From IMG/VR virus record IMGVR_UViG_3300025276_000151, positions 1 through 29,162 of that record: a stretch of 29,162 nucleotides of DNA; one strand, given 5' to 3'. Below, in pieces: positions 6,238-13,857 of the stretch. Below the pieces are notes generated by a model. That model was not told where the DNA came from. It did no database searches and saw only the letters and a list, made by a program, of their open reading frames with translations. The position numbers and the translations under genes were made by a program. The stretch's first letter is position 1, and the number at the start of each line of letters is the position of its first letter. The stretch is from a virus.

Positions 6238-6507
6238 ATGGATGGACGAAAACAAAATGGAGGGGTAAGGGAAGGAGCAGGAAGACCAAAGAAAGCTGAT
6301 GAAGAAAAGCTAATCGAAAAACTAGATGCATTAATTGACAGTGACAAGGTGGTAATGAAACTAGGGGAAATGTGTATGAAAGGTGACACAAGAGCATTGA
6401 CATTATACTTCAATTACAGATATGGAAAGCCAAAAGAGAAGATTGATATTTCAGCAAGTGAAGGGTTAAATGTGAATTTTAAGGACTTGATTCAGTTTAG
6501 TGATTAA
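6238..6507 (+). CDS. terS: Small terminase subunit
   Basis: This 89-residue protein begins with NGGVREGAGRPKKADEEKL, the GAGRPKK motif typical of small terminase subunits of Bacteroidetes and Gram-positive phages. A helical region follows (KLGEMCMKGDTRALTLYFNY) that would form the DNA-binding and oligomerising part. It recognises the packaging site and recruits the large subunit. It overlaps the large subunit gene by 8 bases, supporting coupled translation. It is short for the family but not obviously truncated. The ATG follows an A-rich leader downstream of CGTTATATA copy 1. Confidence 0.8.
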   Translation: MDGRKQNGGVREGAGRPKKADEEKLIEKLDALIDSDKVVMKLGEMCMKGDTRALTLYFNYRYGKPKEKIDISASEGLNVNFKDLIQFSD

Positions 6508-7708
6508 GGTAAACCCGAAGTATTCACCAATATCAAAGGCTGATTCTAGGTATTTCATTGTAACAGGTGGAAGGGGTAGTGGTAAATCCTTTTCTATTAA
6601 TTTGATGTTGTGCCTTTTAACCTATGAGAAAGGGCATGTGATCTTGTTTAGTAGGTACACCTTAACATCTGCTTATGTTTCTATCATTCCGGAATTTATA
6701 GAAAAGCTAGAACTGCTAAATATCTTTGATCACTTCCAAATCACAAAGGATGAAATTCAAAATAAAATATCCGGCAGCAAGATTATCTTCAAAGGAATTA
6801 AAACATCATCGGGTGATCAAACTGCAAATCTAAAATCATTGCAAGGGGTTACTACCTTTGTCTTGGATGAGGCTGAAGAACTAACAAGTGAAGACACATT
6901 TGACAAAATAGATTTATCTGTCAGATCACAAAGCCAAACCAACCGGATTATCTTAATATTAAACCCAACGACAAAGGAGCATTGGATTTATCAAAGATTC
7001 TTTCAAGATAAAGGAATGCAAGAAAGTTTGAATACTAGTAAAGATGATGTGACATACATTCATACAACTTACCTTGACAACATTCAAAACCTTTCAAAAA
7101 GTTACCTGTCCCAAATAGATAACATTAAAGTAAGGCGTCCAAACAAATACAAGCATCAAATTCTTGGGGGTTGGTTGGATAAAGCTGAAGGTGTAATATT
7201 TGACAACTGGAAGATAGGTGAATTTAAAAAGGTAGGTGTTTCAGTGTTTGGACAAGACTATGGTTTTGCCTCAGATGAATCTACGTTAATTGAAACGAAC
7301 ATTGACACAACAAATAAAATCATCTATCTAAGGGAATGTTTTTACATCAAACATCTAACCACATCACAGATTGGAGAACTTAACTTAAAACACGCAGGAA
7401 ATGCCTTGATAATAGGGGATAGTGCAGAACCTAGATTAATAAATGAACTAAAATCCAAGGGTAGTAATATTATATCAGCAATTAAGGGACAGGGTTCTAT
7501 TACTTATGGTATATCCTTGATTCAAGATTATGATTTAATTGTATCTGAAGATTCGGTTAATCTAATAAAAGAACTAAATAATTATTGTTGGTTAGAACGT
7601 AAATCAAAAACACCACAAGATAAATTCAATCACCTTCTTGATGGACTTAGGTATGCAGTAACCTATCAACTACAGAACCCAAATAGGGGAACATATATGA
7701 TTAGTTAG
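6500..7708 (+). CDS. terL: Large terminase subunit (ATPase/nuclease)
   Basis: This 402-residue packaging motor, PBSX/Terminase_3 type, has Walker A GGRGSGKS at 23-30, Walker B FVLDEAEE near 118-125 and a coupling-like LILNPTT near 152-158. The RNase H-like nuclease part carries Asp residues in GQDYGFA (about 251), IIGDSAEP (about 306) and LDGLRYA (about 379-385). It cuts concatemeric DNA and drives it into the prohead. The start is GTG at 6500, eight bases before the end of terS; no ATG is available nearby. The C-terminus ends shortly after the last catalytic Asp, as usual. Confidence 0.95.
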   Translation: MIKVNPKYSPISKADSRYFIVTGGRGSGKSFSINLMLCLLTYEKGHVILFSRYTLTSAYVSIIPEFIEKLELLNIFDHFQITKDEIQNKISGSKIIFKGIKTSSGDQTANLKSLQGVTTFVLDEAEELTSEDTFDKIDLSVRSQSQTNRIILILNPTTKEHWIYQRFFQDKGMQESLNTSKDDVTYIHTTYLDNIQNLSKSYLSQIDNIKVRRPNKYKHQILGGWLDKAEGVIFDNWKIGEFKKVGVSVFGQDYGFASDESTLIETNIDTTNKIIYLRECFYIKHLTTSQIGELNLKHAGNALIIGDSAEPRLINELKSKGSNIISAIKGQGSITYGISLIQDYDLIVSEDSVNLIKELNNYCWLERKSKTPQDKFNHLLDGLRYAVTYQLQNPNRGTYMIS

Positions 7709-7715
7709 TGAACTT

Positions 7716-7746
7716 TTTGTTTTATAAGTTTATTTGTGTATCTTGC
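7716..7746 (+). promoter_or_regulatory. Promoter TTTG-N19-TATCTTGC
   Basis: TTTG at 7716-7719 is spaced 19 nt from TATCTTGC at 7739-7746, a near match to the Bacteroidetes TTTG/TAnnTTTG promoter. It lies between terL and the gene at 7782. The following leader holds AAACAAACAAAAA, a 13-mer repeated before the gene at 28761. Confidence 0.55.
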
Positions 7747-7781
7747 ATATAAGATTAACAATTAAACAAACAAAAATAGAT

Positions 7782-8054
7782 ATGAGAATTTCAGATTTAA
7801 TAACCAAGTTAGAAACCTATAAAGAAAAGATGGGTGATATGCATTTAGAATTTACTGTTTCTGATCACTACACTAAAGGTGATTTTAGATGTACAAAAAG
7901 GAAGGGTATGGACTTCATAAAAAGCAATACTCGTAGAGGCAAGGAAATTGCTAAATTCGGTTTTGACTTGTGTCATCAATACGATGATATTACCAATGTA
8001 TGTAAGCAGCCAAAAATTACTTACAGAAAAGGATCAGAAGTTTATAGTGTATAA
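7782..8054 (+). CDS. Accessory protein of unknown function, 90 aa
   Basis: I place the start at ATG 7782 (MRISDLITKLETYKEKMGDM), because the upstream TTG at 7734 lies in the promoter. The protein mixes helical and beta segments (MHLEFTVSDHYTKGDF) and is basic in the middle (FIKSNTRRGKEIAKFGFD). No family is recognised. It has its own promoter and a strong terminator at 8061 and sits between the packaging and tail genes. This is the layout of an autonomously expressed moron-like gene, which might act on the host or competitors rather than in the particle. Confidence 0.7.
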   Translation: MRISDLITKLETYKEKMGDMHLEFTVSDHYTKGDFRCTKRKGMDFIKSNTRRGKEIAKFGFDLCHQYDDITNVCKQPKITYRKGSEVYSV

Positions 8055-8060
8055 TTTAAT

Positions 8061-8085
8061 AGGGGGGTAATTCCCCCTTTTTTTT
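8061..8085 (+). terminator. Intrinsic terminator
   Basis: A GGGGGG run pairs with CCCCC across a TAATT loop and is followed by eight or more T. It ends the single-gene unit at 7782-8054. Confidence 0.9.
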
Positions 8086-8118
8086 AAATTTAATTTTATA
8101 TATTTAACCACAGATAAA

Positions 8119-8457
8119 ATGGAAACAATGAAACCTTTATTTACAGATATAGAACTGAAAGAAATTATTCATGATATAGATATAGCCTATATAGATATGA
8201 TGGATTCAGAAGTGCACAGGCAAGAAGTAAATTGGTTTGTGCATGATCTTGAAATATTTGCTAGTGTGTTGTGTATTCGTGAAACGCTTAGTGAACCGTA
8301 CGAAACGTATGATCATCAAGAACCGGGAACATACAGATATTTTTTTGAAATTGATGATTGTTGTGCTTACTTTAACGATGAGGATTGTATCACAAATCAT
8401 CAACTTGAAAAAATAATAGTCCCAGTTTTAGAAGTTAAGATACACCCACATGGATAA
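8119..8457 (+). CDS. Acidic accessory protein, 112 aa
   Basis: It is strongly acidic with clusters such as DIELKEIIHDIDIAYIDMMD and a Cys pair in EIDDCCAYFNDEDC. No membrane segment or known motif is seen. The low pI and small size recall phage DNA-mimic or inhibitor proteins, but that is speculation from composition. A TTTTATATA stretch 20-odd nt upstream, after the 8061 terminator, may be its promoter; it resembles but does not match CGTTATATA. It overlaps the next gene by 8 bases. Confidence 0.65.
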   Translation: METMKPLFTDIELKEIIHDIDIAYIDMMDSEVHRQEVNWFVHDLEIFASVLCIRETLSEPYETYDHQEPGTYRYFFEIDDCCAYFNDEDCITNHQLEKIIVPVLEVKIHPHG

Positions 8458-8734
8458 AATACAAAATACACACGATGCTGAATATTGGAATAATGCACAC
8501 CTTTGTTCTAGTATTCTTAGGGGATGGCATAAGATCAAACCCAACAATGAAGAAATAACATCAGTAATGACTGCTCTTCAAGAGATGACTTTTTATGTGG
8601 CACGTTTAAAGCACGATGCACAAGCAAAGGATAAGATAGTTGAAGAGTACAAATTAGAAAGGAACAAGTGGTGCATGAGGGCGCAACAGGCAGAGCGTAG
8701 ATTTGACAACGCAGAGAAGTTAATAGATATTTAA
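8450..8734 (+). CDS. Coiled-coil accessory protein, 94 aa
   Basis: An N-terminal region (HDAEYWNNAHLCSSILRGWH) is followed by long helices with many charged residues (LKHDAQAKDKIVEEYKLERN, then MRAQQAERRFDNAEKLI). The last 55 residues look like a continuous coiled coil. No family is recognised. It overlaps the preceding gene and is closed by the terminator at 8760. As the last gene before the tail operon it could be an early/middle gene rather than structural. Confidence 0.65.
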   Translation: MDKIQNTHDAEYWNNAHLCSSILRGWHKIKPNNEEITSVMTALQEMTFYVARLKHDAQAKDKIVEEYKLERNKWCMRAQQAERRFDNAEKLIDI

Positions 8735-8759
8735 AATATTTGTTTAGTTGGTTAGTTAT

Positions 8760-8789
8760 GGGGTAGTCAAAAATGGCTACCCTTTTTTT
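8760..8789 (+). terminator. Intrinsic terminator before the tail operon
   Basis: GGGTAGTC (8761-8768) pairs with GGCTACCC (8775-8782), including one G-T pair, around an A-rich loop and is followed by seven T. An ATG at 8773 lies inside this loop and should not be used as the start of the next gene. The stem resembles that of the terminator at 19791. Confidence 0.9.
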
Positions 8790-8814
8790 GTGTTTAAAAA
8801 TCCCTTCTATTTTG

Positions 8815-8823
8815 CGTTATATA
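8815..8823 (+). promoter_or_regulatory. CGTTATATA motif, copy 2 (tail operon)
   Basis: Exact CGTTATATA ends 3 nt before the ATG at 8827 and lies downstream of a strong terminator, so the tail operon needs a promoter here. AAAAT lies 13 nt upstream of the motif, as in copies 4 and 5. Confidence 0.7.
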
Positions 8824-8826
8824 TTT

Positions 8827-9483
8827 ATGAAAGCAAGTGTAACTGTGCCGAACTTATCGGAAATTACCCTAGAACAATATCAAAGATTCTTGAAAGTTCA
8901 AGAAATTAACAAGGATGATGATTATGTTTTACAGTTAAAAATGATTGAAATATTCTGTAATGTGGATTACAAGGATGCAAGGAACATCAAGTTTTCAGAT
9001 GTTGAAAAAATCATTGAAGTTCTCACAAAAACCTTTGAAGAAAAGCCAAAACTTGTAACTACTTTTAAAATGGATGGGGTTGAATATGGATTTATCCCAA
9101 ATCTAGAAGAAATTTCTTTTGGTGAATACGTTGATTTAGATTCTTTTCTTCCATCAGAACAAGATTTACATAGGGCAATGAATGTTTTATACAGACCCAT
9201 TGTAAATAAAAAATCAGGAAAGTATTCTATTGCGGAATATGATATTGATACAAAGGATATAATGAAGCAAATAAAACTAAATGCAGTTCTTAGTTCTATT
9301 TTTTTTTTTCAAAGTTTAGGCTTGGAATTATTGAAGGTTACGAACAATTATTTGCAGGAGGAACTGGAGAAACAACCACAATTGCAGCAGGATTTGGAAA
9401 AAAATGGGGGTGGTATTCAAGCATCTTTGCACTCGCTCAAGGAAATATTGAACGATTTGAAAGTATCACTTCCCTTGAATTAA
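8827..9483 (+). CDS. Tail assembly chaperone, zero-frame product (gpG-like)
   Basis: This 218-residue zero-frame product probably coats the tape measure protein during tail assembly. The start is ATG 8827, because an upstream ATG at 8773 lies in a terminator loop and the CGTTATATA motif ends at 8823. The protein begins VTVPNLSEITLEQYQRFLKV and is mostly helical, with a conserved-looking EISFGEYVDL segment. It contains an 11-T run at 9299-9309 encoding Phe-Phe-Phe. From there a second frame (-1) is open and protein-like to 9566, as in gpG/gpGT systems. The zero-frame C-terminus is Gln/Leu-rich. It is first in the tail operon, upstream of terminator/completion and tape measure genes, the usual chaperone position. 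Confidence 0.7.
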   Translation: MKASVTVPNLSEITLEQYQRFLKVQEINKDDDYVLQLKMIEIFCNVDYKDARNIKFSDVEKIIEVLTKTFEEKPKLVTTFKMDGVEYGFIPNLEEISFGEYVDLDSFLPSEQDLHRAMNVLYRPIVNKKSGKYSIAEYDIDTKDIMKQIKLNAVLSSIFFFQSLGLELLKVTNNYLQEELEKQPQLQQDLEKNGGGIQASLHSLKEILNDLKVSLPLN

Positions 9484-9566
9484 ATAAGTGTTTAACAATG
9501 TTGACATTTATGAAAGAAAAGAACGAAGCAGAAGCACAACAAATAAAAAATAAACAAAGAAGATGA
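9294..9566 (+). CDS. -1 frame extension of the tail chaperone (gpT-like)
   Basis: The -1 frame opens after TAG 9291-9293 and runs to TGA 9564-9566, overlapping the next ATG in an ATGA. It has no start codon near its beginning, so it must be reached by slippage from the zero frame. It reads as real protein: GFGKKWGWYSSIFALAQGNI, then ERFESITSLELNKCLTMLTF. The WGWY...LAQG pattern is one I associate with tail chaperone C-terminal parts in Bacteroidetes phages. Candidate slip sites are the 11-T run 9299-9309 and A_AAA_AAT at 9399-9405, in phase for a -1 shift. Either gives a fusion of about 246 residues. A homopolymer length error could also explain the split. Confidence 0.7.
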   Translation, partial: FYFFFSKFRLGIIEGYEQLFAGGTGETTTIAAGFGKKWGWYSSIFALAQGNIERFESITSLELNKCLTMLTFMKEKNEAEAQQIKNKQRR

Positions 9567-10042
9567 GCCAAGGAATAAGGGGTTTTTATCAAGTAACCAA
9601 GACACTAGAAGATCAACTGCTTTTAGATGTGAATTGTAAAACCGTTACCACCGGTGATATATCAAAAATTAATCTTGAAAAGCAGGATATTTTCCCCTTG
9701 TCACATATATTAATTAACAGTGTGACACAAAGTGATGACAATGGAAGTGGTTTATACACCTTTAATATTAGCATCCTTTCAATGGATATTGTTGATCAAA
9801 GCAAAGAACCAACCACAGATTTATTCAGAGGCAATGACAACACACAAGATATTCTAAATACACAAATGTCTGTAAGCAACAAGCTAATTCAACTAATGCG
9901 TGGGGGGACTTTATTCCAAGATATGTATCAAGTGCAAGGTGATGCTACATTTGAATTTTTTACAGAACGCTTTGAAAATGAATTAGCAGGTGTTACCGCT
10001 ACTTTTAATATTATTATCTATAATGACATTTTTATTTGCTGA
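9563..10042 (+). CDS. Tail terminator-like / tail completion protein
   Basis: This 159-residue protein begins GIRGFYQVTKTLEDQLLLD and continues VTTGDISKINLEKQDIFPLS, a pattern I associate with a conserved protein between the chaperone and HK97 gp10-like genes of Bacteroidetes siphoviruses. It is alpha/beta with a late beta sheet (ATFEFFTERFENELAGVTAT), compatible with a tail terminator fold. The role, capping the tail tube and joining it to the head, is inferred from size, position and resemblance, not from a diagnostic motif. Its ATG overlaps the stop of the -1 frame extension. Confidence 0.5.
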   Translation: MSQGIRGFYQVTKTLEDQLLLDVNCKTVTTGDISKINLEKQDIFPLSHILINSVTQSDDNGSGLYTFNISILSMDIVDQSKEPTTDLFRGNDNTQDILNTQMSVSNKLIQLMRGGTLFQDMYQVQGDATFEFFTERFENELAGVTATFNIIIYNDIFIC

Positions 10043-10572
10043 TGAATTACGCAGAACTTAATAAGGCTTTAAATGCATTTGGCAAATACGTTATTCAACA
10101 ATCAAGATCAAACTTGACAAAACAAGGTAAAAATTCTACAAGTGATTTGTATAATTCTTTGAAATACGAATTGACAGAAGAAAGCGCAAACTTTTTACTT
10201 GAATTTTTACAAGAAGATTATGGTGATTTTGTAGATCAAGGTGTAAGGGGTGCAGGTAGTAGTTCAAATAATAGAACATCACCTTTTAAGTTTGGAAGTG
10301 GGACTGGCAAAAAAGGAGGATTGACAAAAGGAATCAGTAAATGGATTAAACAAAAACCCATTAAACAATGGAAGGATAAAAAGACAGGTAAATTTCTTTC
10401 ATACAAATCAATGACATTTTTAATTGCCCGAAGTATTTACAACAAAGGAACTAAACCAAGTTTGTTTTTTACCAAACCATTCTATCAAGCATTCAGAAGA
10501 TTGCCGTTAGAAATAGTAAAGGCATTTAAATTAGACATTGAAAAGGCAATAGTGTTAGGCACAAAGAAATAA
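10042..10572 (+). CDS. HK97 gp10-like neck/tail-completion protein
   Basis: This 176-residue protein starts at ATG 10042, which shares its A with the preceding TGA; a TTG six bases upstream is less likely. The N-terminal helix (NYAELNKALNAFGKYVIQQS) followed by TSDLYNSLKYEL and YGDFVDQGVRGAGS is the pattern of HK97 gp10-like proteins (YG.FVD.G....). A basic middle (KGISKWIKQKPIKQWKDKKT) precedes SLFFTKPFYQAFRRLP. It probably joins head and tail. The placement next to the terminator-like gene supports this. Confidence 0.65.
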   Translation: MNYAELNKALNAFGKYVIQQSRSNLTKQGKNSTSDLYNSLKYELTEESANFLLEFLQEDYGDFVDQGVRGAGSSSNNRTSPFKFGSGTGKKGGLTKGISKWIKQKPIKQWKDKKTGKFLSYKSMTFLIARSIYNKGTKPSLFFTKPFYQAFRRLPLEIVKAFKLDIEKAIVLGTKK

Positions 10573-10574
10573 TT

Positions 10575-11567
10575 ATGGCAAATATATTAGTAGGCTCTCC
10601 AAGATTCGAAAGTACCACAATGGGTACTGGCAAAAATAGTGTAGCCTTAGAACTTTATGTGGGGGGTGTTTTAAAATATACTATTATAAAAAATGCCACC
10701 CAAGCAACAGTAGTCACTTTTGAAATTGGAGAATTAGTAAAAGATTATATTATTCAAACATTTAATGGTAGTTATACCGCAGCAAGTGTATCTACGGCAG
10801 GCAGTCAGTTCAAACAATATACAGGTCAAAACGGAACAGGTAATGCTCAAGTATTTTCTATAACAGACAATGTTGGGGTTGATGGTTATGGAACTTTCAT
10901 GGAAGGTGTAAATCCAACTTTAAGCACTTATGAATGGTTAATTCAAAAAGATGTAATTAAAAATGGATATTATTTTTATGCGCCTTTGGGGGTTTCCGGT
11001 GTCGTCCCAGTTTCAACAAATAATGTTTTATCTTATACAGGTTTTAACACTACTAATCCACAAACCATTTCTTTATCTACCCCATCCGGCCCGGTATTGG
11101 TAAACATTATTAGGGTTGATTGTACAAAATTCGGAAACGGAAACAAGATTACATTTTTAAATAAATTTGGAGTATTACAAGATTTGTGGTTTTTTCTTAA
11201 AAGCGTTAAATCAACTACTTCAACAAAAGAAACTTACAGTTCAAACACAATAAGCACAAGTAGCGGATCAGCTACCTATTCAGTAAACGCACCAACAAAA
11301 CAAGTATTTAATAAATCAGCAAATCAAAGGATTGTTTTAAGTAGCGGATATTATCCCGAAGGTGCTAATCCATTTTTTGAACAGTTATTATTAAGCAAAT
11401 CGGTATGGTTAACACAACCCGATCCATACGATCCATCAACTGAACAAGTAGTACCTGTTATTATTAATACAAGTTCATTCACATATAAAACTAGCTTAAA
11501 CGATAGGCTAATAAATTATGTCATGGAATTTGACATGGCATTTGACTATATAAATAATGTTAGATAA
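10575..11567 (+). CDS. Tail-tip structural protein
   Basis: This 330-residue beta-rich protein begins NILVGSPRFESTTMGTGKNS, then ALELYVGGVLKYTI. The segment VDCTKFGNGNKITFLNKFGV, then LQDLWFF, matches a pattern I associate with a conserved tail protein of Bacteroidetes siphoviruses, probably the distal tail or upper baseplate. It starts three bases after the gp10-like gene and overlaps the large protein that follows (stop and ATG share a base). No enzymatic motif is seen. The tail-tip role is inferred from order (chaperone, terminator, gp10, this gene, large tip protein, tape measure). Confidence 0.5.
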   Translation: MANILVGSPRFESTTMGTGKNSVALELYVGGVLKYTIIKNATQATVVTFEIGELVKDYIIQTFNGSYTAASVSTAGSQFKQYTGQNGTGNAQVFSITDNVGVDGYGTFMEGVNPTLSTYEWLIQKDVIKNGYYFYAPLGVSGVVPVSTNNVLSYTGFNTTNPQTISLSTPSGPVLVNIIRVDCTKFGNGNKITFLNKFGVLQDLWFFLKSVKSTTSTKETYSSNTISTSSGSATYSVNAPTKQVFNKSANQRIVLSSGYYPEGANPFFEQLLLSKSVWLTQPDPYDPSTEQVVPVIINTSSFTYKTSLNDRLINYVMEFDMAFDYINNVR

Positions 11568-13714
11568 TGCAGAAAGTTCAAATATACATAGGGGGTGAAC
11601 GGTTAGAACTTTTCAAGGATGAAACAATTTCAATCACACAATCCATCCAAAACATAAAGGACATTTCTAGAATATTTACAGAATTTTCCCAAAGTTTTAC
11701 AATCCCGGCATCACCTAATAATTCAAAAATTTTCACTCATTATTACAATTACAATATAGTTGGTGGATATGATGCAAGAATTAAATCAGCAGGTTCTATT
11801 GAATTAAACTATATCCCTTGGAAGAATGGCTTTATAGCTTTAAATGGAGTGGATTTAAAGAACAATAAACCCTATGCTTATAGGATCACATTCTTTGGTG
11901 AAACGATCAACTTAAAAGACATTCTAGGGGAAGATTTGCTTTCTAATATATCAACCTTATCTTCTGAGAATTTAATTTATGAACCTGACACAATTGAAGC
12001 TAAATTACAAGTTGATCCAACAACAACAAACATAATTGCCCCATTAATTACGCATACTAAAAGATTATATTATAATAATTCTTCTAGTGCAGCCGGAGAT
12101 GGTAATTTATGCTTTGATGTAGCAAAGCCTTTGCAAGGTGTTGAATGGAGTGATTTAAAATTTGCAATCAGATTAGATACTATTATTCAATCTATTGAAT
12201 CGCACTATACAATAGCAAATGGATTCCCTTCAAATATTGTTTTTTCAGATGATTTTTTTAATGATTCAAATCAAAATTACTACAACCTTTTCATGTGGTT
12301 GCACAGAAAAAAAGGAAGTGTTCAACCTGCCACACAAGTAGAAGAATTTTTATCACAAGTAACTGGTTTTACTCTTACTTCGGGAACACCAAACACAGGG
12401 ATGAATGCAGATGGTGACACACTATCTATCCTCACCCAATACAGAGTAATTAACACCAACTATCTTTATTTATTAAGCACAACAACAGAAGAATATCAAG
12501 TTGTAATTTCTAGAAACGGATCGGTGTTTTTTACTTCTGAATTAATAAATGGAGGAAATGTAACTTTAGGACAAGCTGAATTTGGCATACTACAACCCGG
12601 AGCGTATACGGTTGCAATAAAGCAAACAGGAAGTACTGCTACAAACATGACTTTTTCAAGTGTTAGATGGGAGATAAACGGAATAGATTCAAGCGTTAAT
12701 TGGCAAGATATTTATACTTCAACTAATTTTTCAACTGAACTTGCTGATTATGAATTTAACATAACCGAACAAATACCGGAAATGAAAGTAATTGATTTAC
12801 TTACCGGATTATTTAAGATGTTTAATTTGACGGCTTATGTGAAAAATGGGATTATAATAGTTCAAACTTTAGATGAGTATTACCAATTAGAAAGCACTTG
12901 GAACACGACAAATTTACTTTGGCAAAATGATGATAGGTTTTGGAATGAGGCAGGAACATCGGGTGCTACCACTTATTCTTTGGATGAATTTGTAGATGTT
13001 AATTCTACTCAAGTAAATGTGGCACTACCTTTTAAACAAGTAAATTTTGAATACGAAGGTTTAGGAACATTTTTAGCACAACAGTATAATCAGTTAAACA
13101 ATGTTGGATGGGGAACGGAAAGATACACTTTAGATTCTGAAACATACGATGCGCCAAATGAAGTTTACAAGGTTCAAGTTCCTTTTGAACACGTTCAATA
13201 TGAAAGGTTAGTAAATGTAAATGGTGGAGGAGAAACACCTATACAATTTGGCTATTTTGTAGATCAAAATCAACAACCATACTTCGGTGAACCTTTATTA
13301 TTTTATCCAATTAAACAAACAACAACGGCAGGTTTAGAAAAAAGTATTTCTTTTAGGGACACTTCTTCAACACATTTAGAACTAATAAATTATATTATTC
13401 CATCAAATAGTGTTGCTCTTTCTTCGGGTACTGATACATCAAATATTAACTTTAGTTTGGAAATTAACGAATATCAACTAGACACAAGTTTTACAGGTAC
13501 TTTATTTGCCACATATTATGAAAGCTACATTGCGGAAATATTCAACACAAAAAGAAGAATGTTTAAAGTGAATGCATATTTGCCTTTAAATCTGATTTAT
13601 AATCTTCAATTATTTGACACAATAGAAATTAACTATGAAAATTACAGAATTAATACAATAACAACAGATTTAACAAATGGTAAAAGCAGTATTGAACTAA
13701 TTAATTTAGTATGA
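11567..13714 (+). CDS. Large tail-tip / baseplate protein, 715 aa
   Basis: It begins QIYIGGERLELFKDETISIT and continues ISRIFTEFSQSFTIPASPNN, where FSQSFTIPAS-N followed by IFTHYYNYNI is a pattern I associate with large tail proteins of Bacteroidetes phages. The rest is mostly beta structure with Asn/Thr-rich loops. Near residue 400 is ADYEFNITEQIPEMKVIDLL, then TGLFKMFNLTAYV, which resembles a tail-hub core. It likely forms the hub or tip that holds the fibre. No lysozyme or peptidase motif is visible. It is followed by a micro-gene overlapping its stop. Confidence 0.5.
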   Translation: MQKVQIYIGGERLELFKDETISITQSIQNIKDISRIFTEFSQSFTIPASPNNSKIFTHYYNYNIVGGYDARIKSAGSIELNYIPWKNGFIALNGVDLKNNKPYAYRITFFGETINLKDILGEDLLSNISTLSSENLIYEPDTIEAKLQVDPTTTNIIAPLITHTKRLYYNNSSSAAGDGNLCFDVAKPLQGVEWSDLKFAIRLDTIIQSIESHYTIANGFPSNIVFSDDFFNDSNQNYYNLFMWLHRKKGSVQPATQVEEFLSQVTGFTLTSGTPNTGMNADGDTLSILTQYRVINTNYLYLLSTTTEEYQVVISRNGSVFFTSELINGGNVTLGQAEFGILQPGAYTVAIKQTGSTATNMTFSSVRWEINGIDSSVNWQDIYTSTNFSTELADYEFNITEQIPEMKVIDLLTGLFKMFNLTAYVKNGIIIVQTLDEYYQLESTWNTTNLLWQNDDRFWNEAGTSGATTYSLDEFVDVNSTQVNVALPFKQVNFEYEGLGTFLAQQYNQLNNVGWGTERYTLDSETYDAPNEVYKVQVPFEHVQYERLVNVNGGGETPIQFGYFVDQNQQPYFGEPLLFYPIKQTTTAGLEKSISFRDTSSTHLELINYIIPSNSVALSSGTDTSNINFSLEINEYQLDTSFTGTLFATYYESYIAEIFNTKRRMFKVNAYLPLNLIYNLQLFDTIEINYENYRINTITTDLTNGKSSIELINLV

Positions 13715-13857
13715 TAAAGATGATTTTAAAAATGCTAGAAATAGCAGATGGACAAACCGAGAACATAAGAATTGCACAAGGTAAATATCTATATCCAAAA
13801 ACATTTAAAGGTGCTTGGAAAGGTTTTAAAAATGAAATGAAATGGCAGAAGAAGTAA
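13711..13857 (+). CDS. Small basic protein, 48 aa
   Basis: The ATG at 13711 overlaps the preceding TGA (ATGA) and TAA 13855-13857 lies inside the tape measure gene. The tail YLYPKTFKGAWKGFKNEMKW is basic and aromatic and looks conserved-protein-like. The N-terminus is hydrophobic and Met-rich (MIKMILKMLEIADG). It may be a small tail-tip or tape-measure accessory. No family name is known to me. Confidence 0.6.
   Translation: MIKMILKMLEIADGQTENIRIAQGKYLYPKTFKGAWKGFKNEMKWQKK

Noticed and set aside
7734-7781. TTG start at 7734 for the accessory gene
   Set aside because: It falls in the promoter region; ATG 7782 follows the A-rich leader expected in Bacteroidetes.
8773-8826. Upstream start for the tail chaperone at ATG 8773
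   Set aside because: The ATG lies in the loop of an intrinsic terminator, and the extension would translate the terminator and the CGTTATATA motif. ATG 8827 is preferred.
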